Part shown: one piece after another, positions 8,845-16,534 of the stretch | Layout: each line of letters starts with the position of its first letter | Position numbering within the stretch: the first letter of the stretch is position 1 | Assembly: GCF_963877135.1 (NCBI RefSeq) | Contig: NZ_CAWNSW010000105.1 | Span: 62,001-126,000 of the forward strand | Length of the DNA: 64,000 nt | Origin: Stenomitos frigidus_A | Lineage (GTDB): Bacteria > Cyanobacteriota > Cyanobacteriia > Leptolyngbyales > Leptolyngbyaceae | Reading direction: 5' to 3' | Program-made: the position numbers and the translations under genes | Notes under the pieces: model-generated | The model's input: only the letters and a program-made list of their open reading frames with translations | Database searches by the model: none | Told to the model about the DNA's origin: nothing

Positions 8845-9260
8845 GAGTCCCAGGTTGACCTCAAGCTTGCTTGACGTGGGTGATCAAAAATCTAAAAAAA
8901 AGCTTAAGTCAGTCAGGGATCAATGAAAACGGCTGCTAAATTGATGAACATAGTATTGGAGTCAGCTTATTTAAAGACTCTAACGACGAATGACTGTGAA
9001 TATGTGTGTGGGACGCTAGACCTTTCTGATGATGGTTCTGGCGTTTCGCCATTTTAAAGTGAGTTTTTAACTCGCTCATCAATATAGCAGTTGCCACAAA
9101 GCTTAGGACATGGGGATCAAAGGGGGCGTGCCCCCAGCCAGGGGTTTTACCCCTGCACCCCGTCCTAACTAGTATGGCTATAGCTATAGTATTTAACGAT
9201 TTTTAGTCTGAAAAAAGATTTGGGTTTCCTTCCTATCCTTATGGCTGTAAATATCTCATT
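8845..9260. other. Intergenic region upstream of proB
   Basis: 416 bp without a gene. It contains A/T-rich sequence, a small hairpin TGGCG-TTT-CGCCA followed by TTTT (about 9040-9056), which is too weak for a firm terminator call, and the structured element at 9100-9170. The last 80 bases before the proB GTG are AT-rich and would carry its promoter. I see no clear -35/-10 pair or Shine-Dalgarno site. Confidence 0.5.
9100..9170. repeat. Cloverleaf-like GC-rich palindromic element
   Basis: The outer inverted arms TTAGGAC (9103-9109) and GTCCTAA (9162-9168) are extended by GGGG/CCCC. They enclose two inner hairpins, GGGGGC/GCCCCC and CAGGGGT-TTT-ACCCCTG. The nested palindromes and sharp contrast with AT-rich surroundings look like a dispersed, non-coding repeat of the MITE or REP type. 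Only one copy is in the window, so its repetitive nature is inferred. Confidence 0.6.
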
Positions 9261-10385
9261 GTGACGACTGACACCCTCTCTCAAACCCTGGTGGTCAAAA
9301 TCGGTACCTCTAGCTTGACGCAACCAGAGACTGGGCGTTTAGCCTTAGCGACGATCGCGAGCCTTGTTGAGGTGCTTAGCAATCTGCGGCGGCAGGGCCA
9401 TCGTGTGGTCCTGGTGTCATCGGGTGCTGTTGGTGTTGGCTGTGCTCGCCTGGGCATGACCGAACGACCACGCGCCATCGCCCTTAAGCAAGCTGTTGCG
9501 GCCGTCGGGCAGGGGCGGCTCATCCGCATCTACGACGATTTTTTTACCTCTTTGGAGCAGCCGATCGCTCAAGTCTTGCTCACTCGAAGCGATCTGGTAC
9601 AGCGCAACAGCTACCTCAACGTTGAACGTACTTTTCGGCAACTGCTTCAGTTGGGTGTGATCCCCATCGTCAACGAAAACGATACGGTGGCTGTGGATGA
9701 GCTGAAGTTTGGCGACAACGATACCCTTTCGGCGCTGGTTGCCAATCTGGTTCGGGCAGACTGGCTATTTTTGCTTACTGATGTCGATCGTCTTTACTCA
9801 GCCGATCCGCGCAATGATCCCGATGCCCAACCGATTGTGCGCATCAACCGCATGGAGCAACTGCACGATCTACAGATTAGTGTTGGCAACCCCGGCTCCC
9901 GTTGGGGCACTGGCGGCATGGTGACAAAAATTGCGGCGGCACAGATTGCGACGGGTGCAGGAGTCCGTACAGTCATTACCAACGGTCGGTTTCCCAAAAA
10001 TCTGGAAAAGATCTTGCAGGGTGAAGCGATCGGCACTCAGTTTGAACCCCAACCTCGACCGGCGAGTGCCCGCAAACGTTGGATTGCCCATGGCTTGGTG
10101 CCCACTGGCAAACTATACCTGGATGATGGCGCGGTCAACGCCATTCGCAGCGATGGACGATCGCTCCTCGCTGCTGGGATTGTTCAAGTAGACGGTGAGT
10201 TTCAAAGCCAGGAAGCTGTGTTGTTGTGCGAACGCTCTGGTCAAGAGATCGCCAGAGGCATCGTCAATTACCGCAGCAGCGAACTCCAGCAAATTAAAGG
10301 GCACCAATCTGACGCGATCGCGGCTATTCTCGGCTACCCTGGCGCTGAGACCGTGGTACATAGAGATAATTTGGTGCTGAGTTAA
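9261..10385 (+). CDS. proB: Glutamate 5-kinase
   Basis: The 374-residue protein has an amino acid kinase domain (VVKIGTSSLT at the N-terminus, VLVSSGAVGVG, NENDTVAVDELKFGDNDTLS, and GTGGMVTKIAAAQIA) and a C-terminal PUA domain (about residues 275-360). This matches the full-length bacterial enzyme that phosphorylates L-glutamate in the first step of proline synthesis. It starts at a GTG. It is convergent with the response regulator gene, with only 9 bp between the stops and a strong hairpin overlapping that junction. Confidence 0.96.
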   Translation: MTTDTLSQTLVVKIGTSSLTQPETGRLALATIASLVEVLSNLRRQGHRVVLVSSGAVGVGCARLGMTERPRAIALKQAVAAVGQGRLIRIYDDFFTSLEQPIAQVLLTRSDLVQRNSYLNVERTFRQLLQLGVIPIVNENDTVAVDELKFGDNDTLSALVANLVRADWLFLLTDVDRLYSADPRNDPDAQPIVRINRMEQLHDLQISVGNPGSRWGTGGMVTKIAAAQIATGAGVRTVITNGRFPKNLEKILQGEAIGTQFEPQPRPASARKRWIAHGLVPTGKLYLDDGAVNAIRSDGRSLLAAGIVQVDGEFQSQEAVLLCERSGQEIARGIVNYRSSELQQIKGHQSDAIAAILGYPGAETVVHRDNLVLS

Positions 10386-10394
10386 AGGATGGTT

Positions 10395-11195
10395 CTAACT
10401 CCTGGCACGTTCGCCTACCATCATGCGATTAGACGAACGTGCCAGGGATTTTCGGTGCGGTGGGTAATCGGTTGGTTGAGCCGATGCCGCCGTGAGAAAC
10501 TCCAGATTAAATCGATAGCCCACATTACGAACGGTTTGAATGAGGCTGGGTTGACGCGGATCGGATTCGATTTTTTTGCGCAGTGACAGAACGTGAGTGT
10601 CTACCGTACGAGGATTGTCGATCGCGTCAGGCCATGCTCGTCTCAGCAACTCCAAACGGCTGAGTGGCAGGCCGCCTGCCTGCGCTAGCACATATAGCAG
10701 GCTGAACTCTTGCGGCGTTAAATCGACCAGATCACCCTTAAACCGCACTCGACGATGGACGAGATCGATCTTGAGGTCGCCATAGTCTAGCGATGCAGGG
10801 GGGGATGGCGATTTGCTGCGTCGAGTCAGTGCTTCCACCCGGGCGAGAAATTCCTGCATCCCAAAGGGCTTGGTTAAATAATCGTCAGCGCCTGCCCGTA
10901 GCCCCTCCACAATATCGGTTTCGGTGCTGCGAGCAGACAACATTAAAATAAGTGACTGCTGCTGCTGTTGGAGCCAACGACAAAATTCAATGCCGTTGCC
11001 ATCGGGCAGTTCAGAGTCCAGAATGACCAGCGTTGGCTGGCGATGCTGGAACACGTCCCTTGCTTGATGCAGGTCAGCCGTTTGATGAACCCAATACCCT
11101 GCCTGCTGCAAATGCCAACCCAGTAGCGATCGCAGATGCGGATTTGCCTCGACAATTTGAATACAAAAAGCTCCCACGGAGGCTGCATTCCTCAA
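10395..11195 (-). CDS. OmpR/PhoB-family response regulator with atypical receiver
   Basis: The 266-residue protein has a receiver domain (about 11-128) with phospho-acceptor Asp60 (LVILDSELPDGNG) and conserved Lys109 (LTKPFG). A winged-helix DNA-binding domain follows (about 138-235; RTVDTHVLSLRKKIE and VRNVGYRF). In the acidic pocket the usual Glu/Asp-Asp pair reads E16-A17 (IVEANP), so one Mg-binding acid is missing. The overall form resembles cyanobacterial OmpR-type regulators such as NblR, but I cannot assign one. The C-terminal 30 residues are variable and run through the 10401-10446 hairpin. A GTG six codons downstream has a better spaced GAGG and could be the start. Confidence 0.85.
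   Translation of the reverse strand: MRNAASVGAFCIQIVEANPHLRSLLGWHLQQAGYWVHQTADLHQARDVFQHRQPTLVILDSELPDGNGIEFCRWLQQQQQSLILMLSARSTETDIVEGLRAGADDYLTKPFGMQEFLARVEALTRRSKSPSPPASLDYGDLKIDLVHRRVRFKGDLVDLTPQEFSLLYVLAQAGGLPLSRLELLRRAWPDAIDNPRTVDTHVLSLRKKIESDPRQPSLIQTVRNVGYRFNLEFLTAASAQPTDYPPHRKSLARSSNRMMVGERARS
10401..10446. terminator. Candidate bidirectional terminator hairpin between proB and the response regulator gene
   Basis: Perfect 13-bp inverted repeat CCTGGCACGTTCG (10401-10413) and CGAACGTGCCAGG (10434-10446) with a 20-nt loop. It sits 16 bp after the proB stop and lies inside the last codons of the minus-strand response regulator. There is a short ATTTT after the right arm on the plus strand. 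It could end proB transcription; its effect on the opposing gene is unknown. Confidence 0.6.
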
Positions 11196-11534
11196 AGATT
11201 GTGACTATAAACCTATCAGAGCCTTCAGTGTGGGTTTGTAATCGGCGCTACCCCTACCAATTCAGCCTTTCCAGGAAGGCGTGCGTTAATTCAGCCTGAT
11301 CCACTTCTAAGCGCTGCAACGGCTTTCCGGGTGGTTCAAAAAAGTTTTACATATTAAAGCCCTGAGAAAGAGCAAGATCCTAATTCATTAAAGTTAAAAT
11401 GATTACAGATAGTAGTTTCGTTTAGGACAAATGATTGGAGAAATTGGTTTTGCAGTCGCAGCCTTTTGTCCTTCCCCGACACACCGCTGCCCTTTTAAGT
11501 CTTAACTGTTAACCTAACTACTCTAACGCCAACT
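11196..11534. other. Divergent promoter region between the response regulator and DUF6761 genes
   Basis: 339 bp with no gene. The middle part (about 11335-11440) is AT-rich and includes a TTTTACATATTAAAG stretch and TTAAAATG, which could hold promoter elements in either direction. I see no clear operator palindrome or small RNA. Confidence 0.4.
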
Positions 11535-11777
11535 ATGTTGCAGGACACTCTCACCATCCGCTACTACCAGAAGCTAAGCGACGCCTTAGTCGACCTCTGG
11601 AACCGGGGGTATCGCTTTGACGACTTACGCCTCTTTGTGGATGGTTATCTGGCTTCTCTCAGGCACACCAATGGCCTTGAGCCCTATTTGATTCATCGGC
11701 TTGAAGAAGAGATCGTGCGCTATCTCTACGACCCGTCTAACTTTGAAAAAACTGAGACTGAGCTGGACTATCGCTAA
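11535..11777 (+). CDS. DUF6761 family small cyanobacterial protein
   Basis: The 80-residue protein contains the highly characteristic segments RYYQKLSDALVDLWNRGYRF, DDLRLFVDGYLASLRH and PYLIHRLEEEIVRYLYDPSN. I recognise it as the DUF6761 family conserved across cyanobacteria. It is predicted helical, soluble and cytoplasmic. No function is known. The strong conservation of such a small protein suggests a core role in this phylum (inference). Confidence 0.75.
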   Translation: MLQDTLTIRYYQKLSDALVDLWNRGYRFDDLRLFVDGYLASLRHTNGLEPYLIHRLEEEIVRYLYDPSNFEKTETELDYR

Positions 11778-11865
11778 AGCGCGATCGCATCTACCCTCCG
11801 CTCCACCACTGACTACTTCACTGTGTTGTACCGTCGTCGCTTTTGAACGGCACTTCAGAGTGCGT

Positions 11866-12390
11866 TTAGCTTTTCGGCTTGTTAACCGTATAAGTAATTT
11901 GTACCAGCCCTGAACTATAAGCTTGGCAGTCAATGAGGTTCAATGGCTGTGTTGAAGTGCTAGTTTGAAAGAGTGGCATACCACTGCCGAGCAAGATGGG
12001 ATGGATGGAAAGAACCACCCCGTCTAGCAGCGCGTGCTCTATAAAGGGATGAATGAGCGTGGGTCCCCCGACCAACCAAATATTTTTGCCATCGGTTTGG
12101 CGTAACGCTTCCACAAAGGCTTTGACATCAGTGCGAACCGTTTTGGCATGAGGGGACGCATCAAAATCAGGCTGGCTGGAAAAGACGTAGTTTTGCTTCT
12201 CGTGATAGGGAAATTCGCCGAACGTGAGTACCTGCTCGTACGTTTTTCGTCCCATCAATATGGTGTCAACACCAGCCAGAAAGTCGGTGTAGCCATAGTC
12301 CTGGTCGGTGAAGAGCCAATCAACCTCACCGGATGGACGAGCAATGTAACCATCCAGACTCGTGGCGATATAAAGAATAAGGCGACGCAT
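11866..12390 (-). CDS. Dihydrofolate reductase / RibD C-terminal domain family protein
   Basis: About 174 residues in the RibD_C/DHFR-like reductase fold. MRRLILYIATSLDGYIA is the N-terminal signature, followed by TILMGRKTYEQVL and LVGGPTLIHPFIEHALLDG, the NADPH-binding Gly-Gly loop. Single-domain members are NADPH-dependent reductases whose substrates are mostly unknown; it is neither the folate enzyme FolA nor the full RibD. ATG 12390 is chosen because the first beta strand begins there; an in-frame ATG at 12408 would add six residues. Confidence 0.82.
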   Translation of the reverse strand: MRRLILYIATSLDGYIARPSGEVDWLFTDQDYGYTDFLAGVDTILMGRKTYEQVLTFGEFPYHEKQNYVFSSQPDFDASPHAKTVRTDVKAFVEALRQTDGKNIWLVGGPTLIHPFIEHALLDGVVLSIHPILLGSGMPLFQTSTSTQPLNLIDCQAYSSGLVQITYTVNKPKS

Positions 12391-12460
12391 CGTGCCAAGG
12401 CCGTTCAAATTGCCTTGGCTAGATTACCACAAGAACGTCTTACACGTATGCAGATTCAAA

Positions 12461-12907
12461 TTACAGTCGATGCTGAATGGCGTTGGCGATCGCTTGCATA
12501 AGTGGACGATCGCGCTCCTCATCAAACACGATCGACTGACGATAGGCTTGTTCGTACGACTGCGGCAACGAAGTACGGTGGGGCTCCGGTTCTGTCAAAT
12601 ATCTAGGAAATACGTGTGCATGTAAGGCTGGTTCCAGATTGCCCAAAATTTGGTAATTGATGCGACAGGCCTCAGTCACCTCCAGTAGGGCATCGCCTAA
12701 AACCGCCATATCGTGCAGGAACTGTATACGCCCTTGCTGATCGAGCGCATTCAAGGCAGGTATTACCGGATCTGGCAACAGCAGAGAGTAGCCACGCAAA
12801 AACTGTACATCCCCCAGAACTAGCCATCCCGACGTTACGCGACTAATAACCATTGGGTTTGTTCCGTTTCGTGCCGCTTCAACGCGACGATGAATCAAAG
12901 TTCGCAT
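12461..12907 (-). CDS. HIT-family protein
   Basis: The 148-residue protein has a HIT-type motif ALHAHVFPRY at about residues 94-103. Compared with the classic HxHxHxxP pattern, the first His is replaced by Ala while the middle (nucleophilic) and last His remain. Family members are nucleotide hydrolases or transferases acting on dinucleoside polyphosphates or nucleoside phosphoramidates. Its substrate is unknown. It lies 70 bp upstream of the RibD-like gene on the same strand and could share its transcript. Confidence 0.7.
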   Translation of the reverse strand: MRTLIHRRVEAARNGTNPMVISRVTSGWLVLGDVQFLRGYSLLLPDPVIPALNALDQQGRIQFLHDMAVLGDALLEVTEACRINYQILGNLEPALHAHVFPRYLTEPEPHRTSLPQSYEQAYRQSIVFDEERDRPLMQAIANAIQHRL

Positions 12908-12938
12908 CTTCGCTTTCGATCGATAGCTTTTGTAAGAT

Positions 12939-13031
12939 GTGTTAGCGCAGCGTAACGCACCGCCCCCAGGAGTTAATGCGTTACGTGATTGTCTTCAAGG
13001 ATTAATGTGTTACGGCGATTGCCTAACACAT
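12939..13031. repeat. Dispersed TTAATGYGTTACG-type repeat cluster
   Basis: This stretch holds an imperfect palindrome GTGTTAGCGCAGCGTAACGC followed by two direct copies of TTAATG(C/T)GTTACG. Such GCGTTA/TAACGC repeats are common between genes in cyanobacterial genomes. No coding sequence is seen here. Confidence 0.45.
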
Positions 13032-13053
13032 CCTATCAAAAGCCAATGTTATT

Positions 13054-13099
13054 TAATTGCCATCTCTAAGCACTTTTAATTCCCATCTCTAAGCACTTT
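13054..13099. repeat. 23-bp tandem duplication upstream of asnS
   Basis: Two 23-bp units differing at one base, TAATT(G/C)CCATCTCTAAGCAC followed by TTT, at 13054-13076 and 13077-13099. Shorter heptamers (CCCTACA, CCCCACA) fill the sequence from here to the asnS ATG. Confidence 0.85.
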
Positions 13100-13156
13100 G
13101 CTACACTCAAATTCAGCGCTCCTCCCTACACCCCACACCCTACACCCCACTTCCTC

Positions 13157-14551
13157 ATGCCTACGACTCGACGCATTGTAGATCTTCTCCGTCACGGGCA
13201 GCCTGACGAATCTGTCACCATTAAAGGCTGGGTGCGTACCAAGCGAGAGCAGAAAGAATTTAGCTTTGTGGAAGTGAATGATGGCTCTTCGTTAGCGGGG
13301 CTTCAGGTCGTTGTCAACCAAGAGGTGCCGGGGTATGCGGAGACGATCAAGCGAATCAACACAGGCGCATCGGTAGAAATTTCGGGCACCTTAGTCGAAT
13401 CCCCTGCCAAGGGACAGCGCGTCGAACTCAAAGCAGCGTCGATCGCCGTGTATGGCGAAGCTGACCCAGAAACCTATCCCTTGCAGAAAAAGCGACATTC
13501 GTTTGAGTTTCTGCGAGACATTGGGCATTTGCGATCGCGCACCAACACACTCAGCGCTGTTTTCCGCGTCCGTAATGCGGCTTCGACGGCAATCCACCAG
13601 TTCTTTCAGGAACGTGGGTTTCTTTGGGTGCACACACCCATCATCAGCGCCAGCGATTGTGAAGGTGCAGGCGAAATGTTCACTGTCACCGGCTTTGATT
13701 TGAAAAAAGTGCCGTTAACGGCTGAACAGGGCGTTGACTTTAGCAAAGATTTTTTCGGCAAGCATGCTTACCTCACCGTTAGCGGACAGCTCGAAGCCGA
13801 AATTATGGCGATGGCGTTCAGCAATGTGTACACGTTTGGCCCTACTTTTCGCGCTGAGAACTCCAATACCTCGCGACACCTGGCAGAGTTCTGGATGGTC
13901 GAGCCAGAGATGGCCTTTTGCGATCTTGAAGGCGACATGGATCTGGCAGAAGCCTTCCTCAAGTACATCTTTAAGTACGTGCTGGAAACCTGCCCGGAAG
14001 ATATGGAGTTTTTTAACCAGCGGATCGATAATTCCGTGCTGGCAACTGCCGATAATATCATCAACAACGAGTTTGCCCGCGTCACCTATACAGAGGCGAT
14101 CGCACTGCTCGAAAAAGCCAGTAAAACCTTTGAATATCCCGTTGAGTGGGGGTTGGATCTGCAATCGGAACACGAGCGCTATCTGGCAGAAGAGCATTTC
14201 AAAAAGCCGACGATCGTCACCGACTATCCCGCCAAAATCAAAGCTTTCTATATGCGGTTGAATGATGACGAAAACACCGTCCGGGCAATGGATATCCTTG
14301 CGCCCAAGATTGGTGAAATCATCGGCGGTTCGCAGCGTGAAGAACGGTTGGATGTGTTGGAACGCCGCATCCAGGCACAGGGACTCGACCTGGCAGAGTA
14401 CTGGTGGTATCTCGATTTGCGTCGCTATGGTACGGTGCCTCATGCAGGCTTCGGACTAGGCTTTGAGCGTCTTGTACAGTTCCTTACAGGCATGAGCAAC
14501 ATCCGCGACGTGATACCCTTTCCGCGGGCGCCGTTGGATGTAGAGTTTTAG
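13157..14551 (+). CDS. asnS: Asparaginyl-tRNA synthetase
   Basis: A 464-residue class IIb synthetase with an N-terminal OB-fold anticodon-binding domain (about 15-100, VTIKGWVRTKREQKEFSFVE) and a catalytic core. Motif 2 lies in FGPTFRAENSNTSRHLAEFW, and motif 3 is AGFGLGFERLVQFLTG near the C-terminus. The WWYLDLRRYGTVPHAGFGLG region separates AsnS from AspS. Length is normal for bacteria. It charges tRNA-Asn directly. The upstream DNA is made of short repeats with no obvious Shine-Dalgarno site. Confidence 0.96.
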   Translation: MPTTRRIVDLLRHGQPDESVTIKGWVRTKREQKEFSFVEVNDGSSLAGLQVVVNQEVPGYAETIKRINTGASVEISGTLVESPAKGQRVELKAASIAVYGEADPETYPLQKKRHSFEFLRDIGHLRSRTNTLSAVFRVRNAASTAIHQFFQERGFLWVHTPIISASDCEGAGEMFTVTGFDLKKVPLTAEQGVDFSKDFFGKHAYLTVSGQLEAEIMAMAFSNVYTFGPTFRAENSNTSRHLAEFWMVEPEMAFCDLEGDMDLAEAFLKYIFKYVLETCPEDMEFFNQRIDNSVLATADNIINNEFARVTYTEAIALLEKASKTFEYPVEWGLDLQSEHERYLAEEHFKKPTIVTDYPAKIKAFYMRLNDDENTVRAMDILAPKIGEIIGGSQREERLDVLERRIQAQGLDLAEYWWYLDLRRYGTVPHAGFGLGFERLVQFLTGMSNIRDVIPFPRAPLDVEF

Positions 14552-14659
14552 AAAGGCGATCGCTGAGACCAATCTCCCTGCCGAATCCTTGCCACGATCG
14601 TGCCCTTACACCGTTGCAGCTACGCTAGATTCTAGCTATTGGCCAGATGAAGACGACCG

Positions 14660-14935
14660 TCAATAGTTTTTTGCCTGCTGATCTGTAAAACACCACAGCC
14701 ATTGTTCTCCCAACTCTGCTGAACTAATCACAGGATGTCCCGTTTCCTGGTAGTGATGGCTAGCATGTTGGTTGGGGGAAGAGTCGCAACACAGCATCTT
14801 GCCACACTCCTGACAAATCCGCAGGTGCACCCATCGACTATTGGTTTTGACGCACTCTTCGCAGCGAAAGACAGGATAGTTGGCTTTTGGAATGATGGTT
14901 TCTGTCGTCAGCGTTTGTAGATGTTCGCAGGTCAT
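14660..14935 (-). CDS. UBP-type zinc finger protein
   Basis: The 91-residue protein is essentially one ZnF-UBP domain. It has Cys3-x-His5, C25xxC28, RWVHLRICQECG (C38xxC41), CCDSSP, HASHHYQETGHPVI and a C-terminal EQWLWCFTD. The domain binds zinc; in eukaryotic USP5 and HDAC6 it holds the free C-terminus of ubiquitin. Bacterial single-domain versions are widespread but functionally unassigned. It is 132 bp upstream of the minus-strand kinase gene's stop and on the same strand, separated enough to have its own promoter. Confidence 0.8.
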   Translation of the reverse strand: MTCEHLQTLTTETIIPKANYPVFRCEECVKTNSRWVHLRICQECGKMLCCDSSPNQHASHHYQETGHPVISSAELGEQWLWCFTDQQAKNY

Positions 14936-15067
14936 ACAGTCTTAAGGGTAGGTGTTGAGTTAAGGAGTTAGGCACAGAGGTTCGAACACGTGTTCAGATA
15001 CTGCGGCTAGAGCGATCGCCTTGTCATCTGCTTAAAGTGAGAAATGACTTATTTGGCTAACTTTTAC

Positions 15068-16471
15068 TTATTTTGCTAATAATGGCAAGCAGATTGTAAA
15101 ACAGGTTCTGCCAGGTTTGGACTCGAAGGTCAGCGTTCCGTGGTGACGATTTTCCACGATACGGCGCACGGTTTCTAGCCCTAGCCCAGAGCCGTGACCC
15201 ACCGCTTTAGTGGTAAAAAAGGGTTCAAAAACGCGCGTTTGAATGTCAGGTGGAATGCCTCTGCCGGAGTCGATGATATCAATGCGGGCACGGCGATCGC
15301 ACTGCTTGGTGATGATTTCCAACACTCCTTTGCCATCCATTGCATCGATCGCGTTATCAATTAAGTTTGTCCATACCTGATTCAGCTCGCTGCCATACGC
15401 CAGCACGTTCGGGAGCTGTTGATCGTAATGGCGCTTTACCTCAATGCCATGTTTGAGCTTGTGATCAAATAACCGTAACGTATCTTCCAGCCCTTGATGC
15501 AGATTTACTTCTTGCTGCACACCTTGATCGAGATAGGAGTAGGATTTCATTGCTTTTACAAGGTCTGAAATGCGTTCAGCTCCCCGTAAGCCATGTTTCA
15601 GCATCGACATCACTTCAAAGGAAAGCGCTAACCAGTGCAAGCCCATCTCTCGTAGTTCAGTCGTATCATCTCGCCAGCGCTCGGTGATCTGTTCCAGGGC
15701 TTCTACTGCAACGCCGCCTTCGGCTAAGGGTTCTGACAGTTTCCATGCCTGCTTAACTCCGTAGTCTTCTAGCCATTCCAGCAGGGTTTCTTCACGATCG
15801 CTCAAGGTTGCCGGATCAAGGCGACCGTTGAGAATGGCATCATACCCCCGGTCACGCATCTGCAACCATTGCTGCGTATGGTCTTCTTCAACCTGACGCT
15901 GCCCGTAAACCAGACTCATCCGTTGCAACTCGACGACAGCAGCAGGAATTTCGCGGAACGATCGCACCAGGGCTGCGGCTGGGTTGTTCAGTTCATGCGC
16001 CAGACCAGCCGCGAGTGTTCCCAATGCTGCCATTTTTTCGCGCCCGCGAATGAATGACTCTAACCCCCGCGTTCGCTGCTGCATCGTGCGGAAAATCATC
16101 CGTTCAAAGTCACGGCATTCATGCAGCAAGGTGCGGAAGTCGTCGCTCTCAATTTCGTAGAGTCGGCAGTCTCCGAGCGCCCGCATGGTCACCGGAACGG
16201 GATCATCAGTCAGGATTGGAATTTCACCAAAAAACGAGGGAGCATTGTGCTGCCCGATCGGGATTTCAATGCCGTCACTGCGCCGAGTGATGCTCATTTG
16301 ACCTTCGATGAGGAGAAACAAGCCTCTATGAGGATCGCCTTCATGCACCAGCACCTCTCCCGCAGGGAGCATAACCGTTTGGGCGCGATCGCATACCCAC
16401 TCCAGACGTTCCTGGGGCAACTGTTGAAAGGGATTTAGATGAATCAAATCCTCAACATACAGCATGAGCAT
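15068..16471 (-). CDS. Histidine kinase with N-terminal cyclic-nucleotide-binding domain
   Basis: The 467-residue soluble protein has a cNMP-binding beta-barrel at about residues 15-135 (GEVLVHEGDPHRGLFLLIEG, IGQHNAPSFFGEIPIL). A dimerisation region with H-box AAGLAHELNNPAAALVRS follows, then a HATPase domain (NQVWTNLIDNAIDAM, IIDSGRGIPPD, GSGLGLETVRRIVE). No membrane segment is visible, so it is a cytoplasmic kinase that may sense cAMP, cGMP or another effector through the CRP-like domain. No response regulator is adjacent. It is 63 bp downstream of the AAA ATPase gene on the same strand, which suggests a shared operon. Confidence 0.9.
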   Translation of the reverse strand: MLMLYVEDLIHLNPFQQLPQERLEWVCDRAQTVMLPAGEVLVHEGDPHRGLFLLIEGQMSITRRSDGIEIPIGQHNAPSFFGEIPILTDDPVPVTMRALGDCRLYEIESDDFRTLLHECRDFERMIFRTMQQRTRGLESFIRGREKMAALGTLAAGLAHELNNPAAALVRSFREIPAAVVELQRMSLVYGQRQVEEDHTQQWLQMRDRGYDAILNGRLDPATLSDREETLLEWLEDYGVKQAWKLSEPLAEGGVAVEALEQITERWRDDTTELREMGLHWLALSFEVMSMLKHGLRGAERISDLVKAMKSYSYLDQGVQQEVNLHQGLEDTLRLFDHKLKHGIEVKRHYDQQLPNVLAYGSELNQVWTNLIDNAIDAMDGKGVLEIITKQCDRRARIDIIDSGRGIPPDIQTRVFEPFFTTKAVGHGSGLGLETVRRIVENRHHGTLTFESKPGRTCFTICLPLLAK

Positions 16472-16534
16472 CTCCAGCTAAACGACTCACAACCTGTCCC
16501 TCTGGCGGAGTGGCGGCCCCTACTTTGTCTATAT

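Noticed and set aside
13715..14443. 242-codon minus-strand frame opposite asnS
   Set aside because: Entirely within the asnS catalytic domain with no recognisable features.
14970..15010. GGTTCGAAC, a T-loop-like sequence
   Set aside because: No acceptor, D or anticodon arms can be drawn around it, so it is not a tRNA.
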